DNA of 17,513 nt from Propionibacteriaceae bacterium (GTDB taxonomy: Bacteria > Actinomycetota > Actinomycetes > Propionibacteriales > Propionibacteriaceae). The notes beneath the pieces are model-generated. The model saw only the letters and a program-made list of their open reading frames with translations, ran no database searches and had not been told where the DNA came from. Where the stretch lies: contig PMBM01000213.1 of assembly GCA_003153855.1 (NCBI GenBank), positions 1 to 17,513 on the forward strand, given 5' to 3'. Positions 14,278 to 17,513 of this stretch are shown here, one piece after another; the stretch's first letter is position 1; every line of letters begins with the position of its first letter. Both the position numbers and the translations under genes were made by a program.

Positions 14278-15267
14278 CTAGATGGTGCCGGTGAGCCGCT
14301 GGAGGACCAGCGACGAGCCCGCGACCAGGATCCACAGCAGCCCGCCGAGCGCGACGGGGCGCCACCCCGCCTGCTTGATGTGCCGGAGGGACGACCCCAT
14401 GCCGACCGCTGCCATGGCCACGGTGGTGCCGATGTAGGCCAGCTCCTTGATGACGGGCCCCCACGACGCGGGCACGACGCCCACCGACCGTGCGGCCGCG
14501 GCGACGAGGAACAGGACGAGGAAGGTCGGGACCAGCTTCCACCACACCGGTCCGGCCCCGGCTTCGGAGCCGCGATGCGTCCGCCACGACTCGTACAGGG
14601 CCAGCGGGATGATCGCGAGCGTACGGGTGAGCTTGACGACGACCGCCACCGTCGCGGCTGTGGCTCCATACACGGTCGCCGCTGCGACGACTGACGAGGT
14701 GTCGTTGATCGCGGTGCCGGCCCACAGGCCGAACGCCTCCTGCGACAACCCCATGGCATGCCCGATCAGTGGGAAGAAGACGGCGCCGAGCACGTTGTAG
14801 ACGACGATCACGGTGACCGACAGGGCGATGGCGGTGGCTGGGGCGCCGATCACGGCGCTCATCGTGGCGATCGCGGAGGCGCCGCAGATGCCCGTCCCAT
14901 ACGTCACCAGCGCTCCGATCATCTGTTCGACGTGCAGGAGCTTCGCGAGGAGCCACCCGCCCAGGAGCGCGACGACGAGGGTGCCGAGGAGGACCGGGAG
15001 GGTTCGGCCACCCGTGCTGGCCACCTGTCCGAGCGACATGGTCGCGCCGAGCATCACGATGCTGGCCTGCAGGATCTTCTTGGCGGCGAACGCCGTGCCG
15101 GCCTTCCAGCTGTCGCGCTGCCCGGCGAACTGGCCGACGAGCAGGCCCAGCAGGATCGCCACGACCGGCCCCCCGAGCACCGGGACCACATGGCCCACGC
15201 CGTACGCGACCGCACCGATGAGCAGGGGAGGAAGCAACCCAGGCAGGTACCGTCGCGCAACGTTCAC
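14278..15267 (-). CDS. YeiH/UPF0324-family putative anion (sulfate-type) exporter
   Basis: From GTG 15267 the protein has 329 residues and about ten hydrophobic segments. Family markers are GGPVVAILLGLLVG near the N-terminus, KKILQASIVMLGATMSLGQV, TYGTGICGASAIA, GTAINDTSSVVAAATVYG and VVVKLTRTLAIIPLAL. The YeiH family is annotated as putative sulfate exporters, but experimental support for the substrate is thin. The GTG at 15267 is preferred because AGGGTGGA precedes it and the first membrane segment begins soon after; GTG 15285 and ATG 15348 are in-frame alternatives. It is divergent from the oxidoreductase gene and convergent with the sigma gene at a three-base gap, so any transcription terminator must lie inside coding sequence. 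Confidence 0.88.
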   Translation of the reverse strand: MNVARRYLPGLLPPLLIGAVAYGVGHVVPVLGGPVVAILLGLLVGQFAGQRDSWKAGTAFAAKKILQASIVMLGATMSLGQVASTGGRTLPVLLGTLVVALLGGWLLAKLLHVEQMIGALVTYGTGICGASAIATMSAVIGAPATAIALSVTVIVVYNVLGAVFFPLIGHAMGLSQEAFGLWAGTAINDTSSVVAAATVYGATAATVAVVVKLTRTLAIIPLALYESWRTHRGSEAGAGPVWWKLVPTFLVLFLVAAAARSVGVVPASWGPVIKELAYIGTTVAMAAVGMGSSLRHIKQAGWRPVALGGLLWILVAGSSLVLQRLTGTI

Positions 15268-15372
15268 GGTCGTCCACCCTGTCACCCCGAGCGTCTTCCG
15301 TATCCCCGGGGGAGCACAGATGAGACGTGAGATCGTTGCAAAACGCACTAACTAGGGGGTCGGCGCCCACGA

Positions 15373-15397
15373 CGCATTCGTCGAGGAGCAGAATGCG
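15373..15397. promoter_or_regulatory. Candidate operator dyad before the 2-oxoacid oxidoreductase gene
   Basis: CGCATTC (15373-15379) and GAATGCG (15391-15397) are perfect 7-bp arms around 11 bases. The dyad ends two bases before a possible -10 TAGCCT (15400-15405), so it would cover the -35 and spacer region. It may also affect the divergent transporter gene. Confidence 0.45.
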
Positions 15398-15399
15398 AC

Positions 15400-15405
15400 T
15401 AGCCT
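15400..15405 (+). promoter_or_regulatory. Candidate -10 box for the oxidoreductase gene
   Basis: TAGCCT fits TAnnnT and predicts a start near 15412 and a leader of about 60 bases before ATG 15475. The -35 region (TTCGTC at 17-base spacing) is weak, which fits activator dependence or an alternative sigma factor. Confidence 0.4.
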
Positions 15406-15414
15406 TGGCGACGC

Positions 15415-15449
15415 TGCCTCGGCTGCCGATGGAGTTCTGCTCCGAGGCA
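15415..15449 (+). promoter_or_regulatory. 8-bp leader stem-loop before the oxidoreductase gene
   Basis: TGCCTCGG (15415-15422) and CCGAGGCA (15442-15449) form a perfect eight-base-pair GC-rich stem with a 19-base loop. It lies at the 5' end of the predicted leader. The ribosome-binding AAAGGGAG (15461-15468) and ATG 15475 follow after a 12-base gap, so the stem does not itself cover the Shine-Dalgarno. Confidence 0.45.
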
Positions 15450-15474
15450 CCAGCGCGCTGAAAGGGAGCGTGGC

Positions 15475-17513
15475 ATGTCATTGAAGGCGCATACCTACCC
15501 CGGTATCCCCGAGGTCATCAACGGAAACGGCGCCGTCGCCCACGTGATGAAGCACGTGTGCGGTGGCGTGATCGGCTACCCGATCACACCGTCCACCGAG
15601 ATCGCGGAGACCTTCGAGGCCGCACGCGCTGAAGGGCAGCTCAACGTCTGGGGCAAGCATCCCTTCTTCGTGGAGACCGAAGGCGAGCACTCCGCCCAGA
15701 GCGGCGCCATGGGCGCGGCCCTCACGGGCGGCAACTACATCTCCAACGCCTCGTCCAGCCAGGGCATCCTGTACGGGCTCGAGTCGCACTACGTCACCGT
15801 CGGCAAGAAGATCGGCGGCTTCGTGCTGCAGGTCGCGGCCCGCGTCGTGACCAAGCACTCTCTGAACGTCATGGCCGGGCACGACGACGTGTACGCGCTG
15901 CTGCCGACCGGCTACACGATCCTGTTCGGCTCGAACGCGCAGGAAGCCGCCGACCTGGCGGCCATCTCCTACCGCGCCTCCGCGCTGTCGCTCGTTCCCG
16001 TGGCGAACTGCATGGACGGCTTCGCCACCAGCCACGTGATGAGCGAGGTCCTGCTGCCCGAGCCTGAGCTGCTCAAGGAGTACCTCGGCGACCCGGCTGG
16101 CCGCATCCCCTGCCCGACCGTCGCCCAGGAGCTCCTCTTCGGTGCGAAGGGCCGGGCTTTCCAGCTCGAACGCTTCCTCGACCGTCACGCCCGCGACTTC
16201 GATGCAGGAGACCTGGCCGCGCTGCGCGCTCAGCTCACCAAGCAGGCGAAGGCGGTCGAGTCGGGCGACGAGGGTCTGCTGGCCACAACGCTGTCGTGGG
16301 TACCCGCCAGCCTCCAGAACCAGTGGCGCCGCCAGTGGGTCAACGCCCTGACCAAGGGCACCCGCCAGGTCGTACCGGCCCTGGTCGACCCGCACAATCC
16401 TGGCCTCACCGGGCCGGTCCAGAACCAGCCCGACTTCCAGGCCGGGGCGGCCGACCACCGGACGCACTTCGCCAGCGCCGTCCCGGCGATCGTCCGGGAG
16501 GCGATGGCCGACTACTCGGAGCTCACCGGCCGCGAATACTCCCCGGTCAAGGCGTACGAGTGCGAGGACGCCGAGTACGTCATGGTCGGCATGGGCTCGA
16601 TCACCGACGACGTACGCGCCGTTCTTGGGCACCTGCGCGCCGAAGGCATCAAGGCAGGCGTGGTCTCGATCAAGCTGCTCCAGCCGTTCCCTGAGGCGGA
16701 GCTCGTCGCCGCCATCGGCAACGCGAAGGCCGTCACGGTCCTCGAGCGCTCCGACGACACCGCCCTCACCCGTTCCGTCACCAGCGCCCTGTTCCACGCG
16801 CGGGCGAACGGCGAGTCCACGACCGAGCTGTTCGCCGGAGTCCCGAGTCTGTCCGCGATCCCGCGCCTGACCACGGCGATCTTCGGCCTGGGCGGCCACG
16901 ACGTCCAGCCGCGGCACATCGTCGCCGGGTTCCAGAACATGGTGTCCGGCAACCCGGCCCCTCTCGTCTACCTCGGGTCACAGTTCTTCACGGCGAACCC
17001 GACCGCAGCGGTCGCGGTCATGCAGGAGAAGCTGCGCCTGGCCTATCCGGAGACCGAGCTCATGGCTCTCGAGACGGGTCCCAACCCCCAGGTCCTCCCT
17101 GCGGATGCCCTGCGGATCCGCTTCCACTCGGTGGGCGGTTACGGCACGATCGCGACCGGCAAGCTGCTCACCGACCTGCTCAGCTCCCTGCTCCACATGC
17201 ACTCGAAGTCGGCGCCCAAGTACGGCTCCGAGAAGTCCGGAGCGGCGACCAACTACTACATCACGCTGTCCCCGGAGCCGGTCCTCATCACGAACGCCGA
17301 GCTCGAGGATGTCGAGGTCGTCGTGGCGCCGGACCACCAGGTCTTTGCGCACACCAACCCCCTCAAGGGCCTGGTCAACGGCGGGACCCTGATCATGCAG
17401 TCGACCAAGGACCCGCTCATCGTCTGGCAGGAGCTGCCCGCCTTCGCCCGGCGCGCGATTCGCGAGCGCGGCATCAAGTTCTACGTGCTCGATGCCTTCG
17501 CCATCGCCAAGGA
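15475..17513 (+). CDS. Fused 2-oxoacid:acceptor (pyruvate:ferredoxin-type) oxidoreductase, 5' part
   Basis: The frame is open from ATG 15475 to the window edge (679 codons, no stop), so the C-terminal part is missing. The N-terminal pyrimidine-binding domain has GYPITPSTEIAE (34-45) and a candidate ThDP-activating Glu71 in TEGEHSAQSGAMG, as in pyruvate:ferredoxin oxidoreductase. About 100 residues (roughly 205-305) seem inserted before the family NPxHPxxxGxxQNxxxFQ loop, seen here as DPHNPGLTGPVQNQPDFQ. Domain II follows (EYVMVGMGSITDDVR...IKLLQPF), then the gamma domain from about 548 (FHSVGGYGTIATGKLLTDL). The order alpha-II-gamma is that of fused PFOR, not the gamma-alpha order of aerobic KorA. 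The enzyme would oxidatively decarboxylate a 2-oxoacid to acyl-CoA using ferredoxin or a similar acceptor. Iron-sulfur and beta domains would lie beyond 17513. AAAGGGAG precedes the start. Confidence 0.88.
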   Translation, partial: MSLKAHTYPGIPEVINGNGAVAHVMKHVCGGVIGYPITPSTEIAETFEAARAEGQLNVWGKHPFFVETEGEHSAQSGAMGAALTGGNYISNASSSQGILYGLESHYVTVGKKIGGFVLQVAARVVTKHSLNVMAGHDDVYALLPTGYTILFGSNAQEAADLAAISYRASALSLVPVANCMDGFATSHVMSEVLLPEPELLKEYLGDPAGRIPCPTVAQELLFGAKGRAFQLERFLDRHARDFDAGDLAALRAQLTKQAKAVESGDEGLLATTLSWVPASLQNQWRRQWVNALTKGTRQVVPALVDPHNPGLTGPVQNQPDFQAGAADHRTHFASAVPAIVREAMADYSELTGREYSPVKAYECEDAEYVMVGMGSITDDVRAVLGHLRAEGIKAGVVSIKLLQPFPEAELVAAIGNAKAVTVLERSDDTALTRSVTSALFHARANGESTTELFAGVPSLSAIPRLTTAIFGLGGHDVQPRHIVAGFQNMVSGNPAPLVYLGSQFFTANPTAAVAVMQEKLRLAYPETELMALETGPNPQVLPADALRIRFHSVGGYGTIATGKLLTDLLSSLLHMHSKSAPKYGSEKSGAATNYYITLSPEPVLITNAELEDVEVVVAPDHQVFAHTNPLKGLVNGGTLIMQSTKDPLIVWQELPAFARRAIRERGIKFYVLDAFAIAK

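Noticed and set aside
15478..16917. 479-codon minus-strand open frame opposite the 2-oxoacid oxidoreductase
   Set aside because: No recognisable domain; the plus frame is uninterrupted from 15475 to the window end and shows PFOR motifs.
14278..17513. Sulfoglycolysis-type system linking the YeiH exporter, transaldolase and oxidoreductase
   Set aside because: Sulfo-transaldolase clusters keep the aldolase, isomerase and exporter together. Here the YeiH gene is separated from the transaldolase by iolD, iolG, dnaG and sigma, on the other strand, with no sulfosugar genes.

Overview
This is a high-GC window, roughly 70% G+C by eye, with strongly GC-biased third codon positions. It comes from an actinobacterium. 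Supporting signs are a resuscitation-promoting factor with DUF348 and G5 domains, GTG starts, TAnnnT -10 boxes sitting directly upstream of start codons (leaderless genes), and stem-loop terminators without T-tracts. The protein content fits a Nocardioides/Aeromicrobium-type member of the Propionibacteriales, but that genus-level placement is inference. I see no rRNA, tRNA, CRISPR array, insertion sequence or phage gene. No gene-free stretch exceeds about 210 bases.

Layout: (1) 1-709 is the 3' part of an HD-domain dGTPase-like gene. (2) 790-2958 encodes a complete GH36 alpha-galactosidase. (3) 2971-5280 holds a cupin-like gene and an extended SDR gene, overlapping by four bases (ATGA) on the minus strand. 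They diverge from a TetR regulator gene, and the shared gap carries two tandem 13-bp palindromic operators. (4) 5368-7197 holds, on the minus strand, a secreted Rpf-type muralytic enzyme and an orphan FetB-like membrane protein. (5) 7396-11470 is a three-gene cyclitol cassette on the plus strand: transaldolase-family aldolase, IolD (trihydroxycyclohexanedione hydrolase) and IolG-like inositol dehydrogenase. (6) 11508-14274 holds DNA primase dnaG and a sigma-70 family factor. (7) 14278-15267 is a YeiH/UPF0324 transporter gene on the minus strand. (8) 15475-17513 is the 5' part of a large fused 2-oxoacid:acceptor oxidoreductase of pyruvate:ferredoxin-oxidoreductase architecture; it stays open to the window edge.

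How it works together: the alpha-galactosidase and the inositol cassette suggest use of plant-type galactosides and cyclitols, although they are separate transcription units. The cassette has oxidation (IolG) and ring cleavage (IolD), but no iolE, iolB, iolC, iolJ or iolA. It carries a class I transaldolase-fold enzyme as first gene instead. That gene combination is the best candidate here for under-described metabolism. dnaG followed by a sigma-factor gene recalls the macromolecular synthesis operon of other bacteria.

The intergenic gaps are rich in regulatory structure: a dyad centred on the rpf -35 box, a 14-bp direct repeat with a 21-bp period between fetB and the transaldolase gene, near-identical direct repeats over the -35 and -10 of the transaldolase promoter, a 7-bp stem-loop closing the inositol operon, and a dyad plus an 8-bp leader stem-loop before the oxidoreductase. 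All promoter and operator calls were read by eye and are untested.
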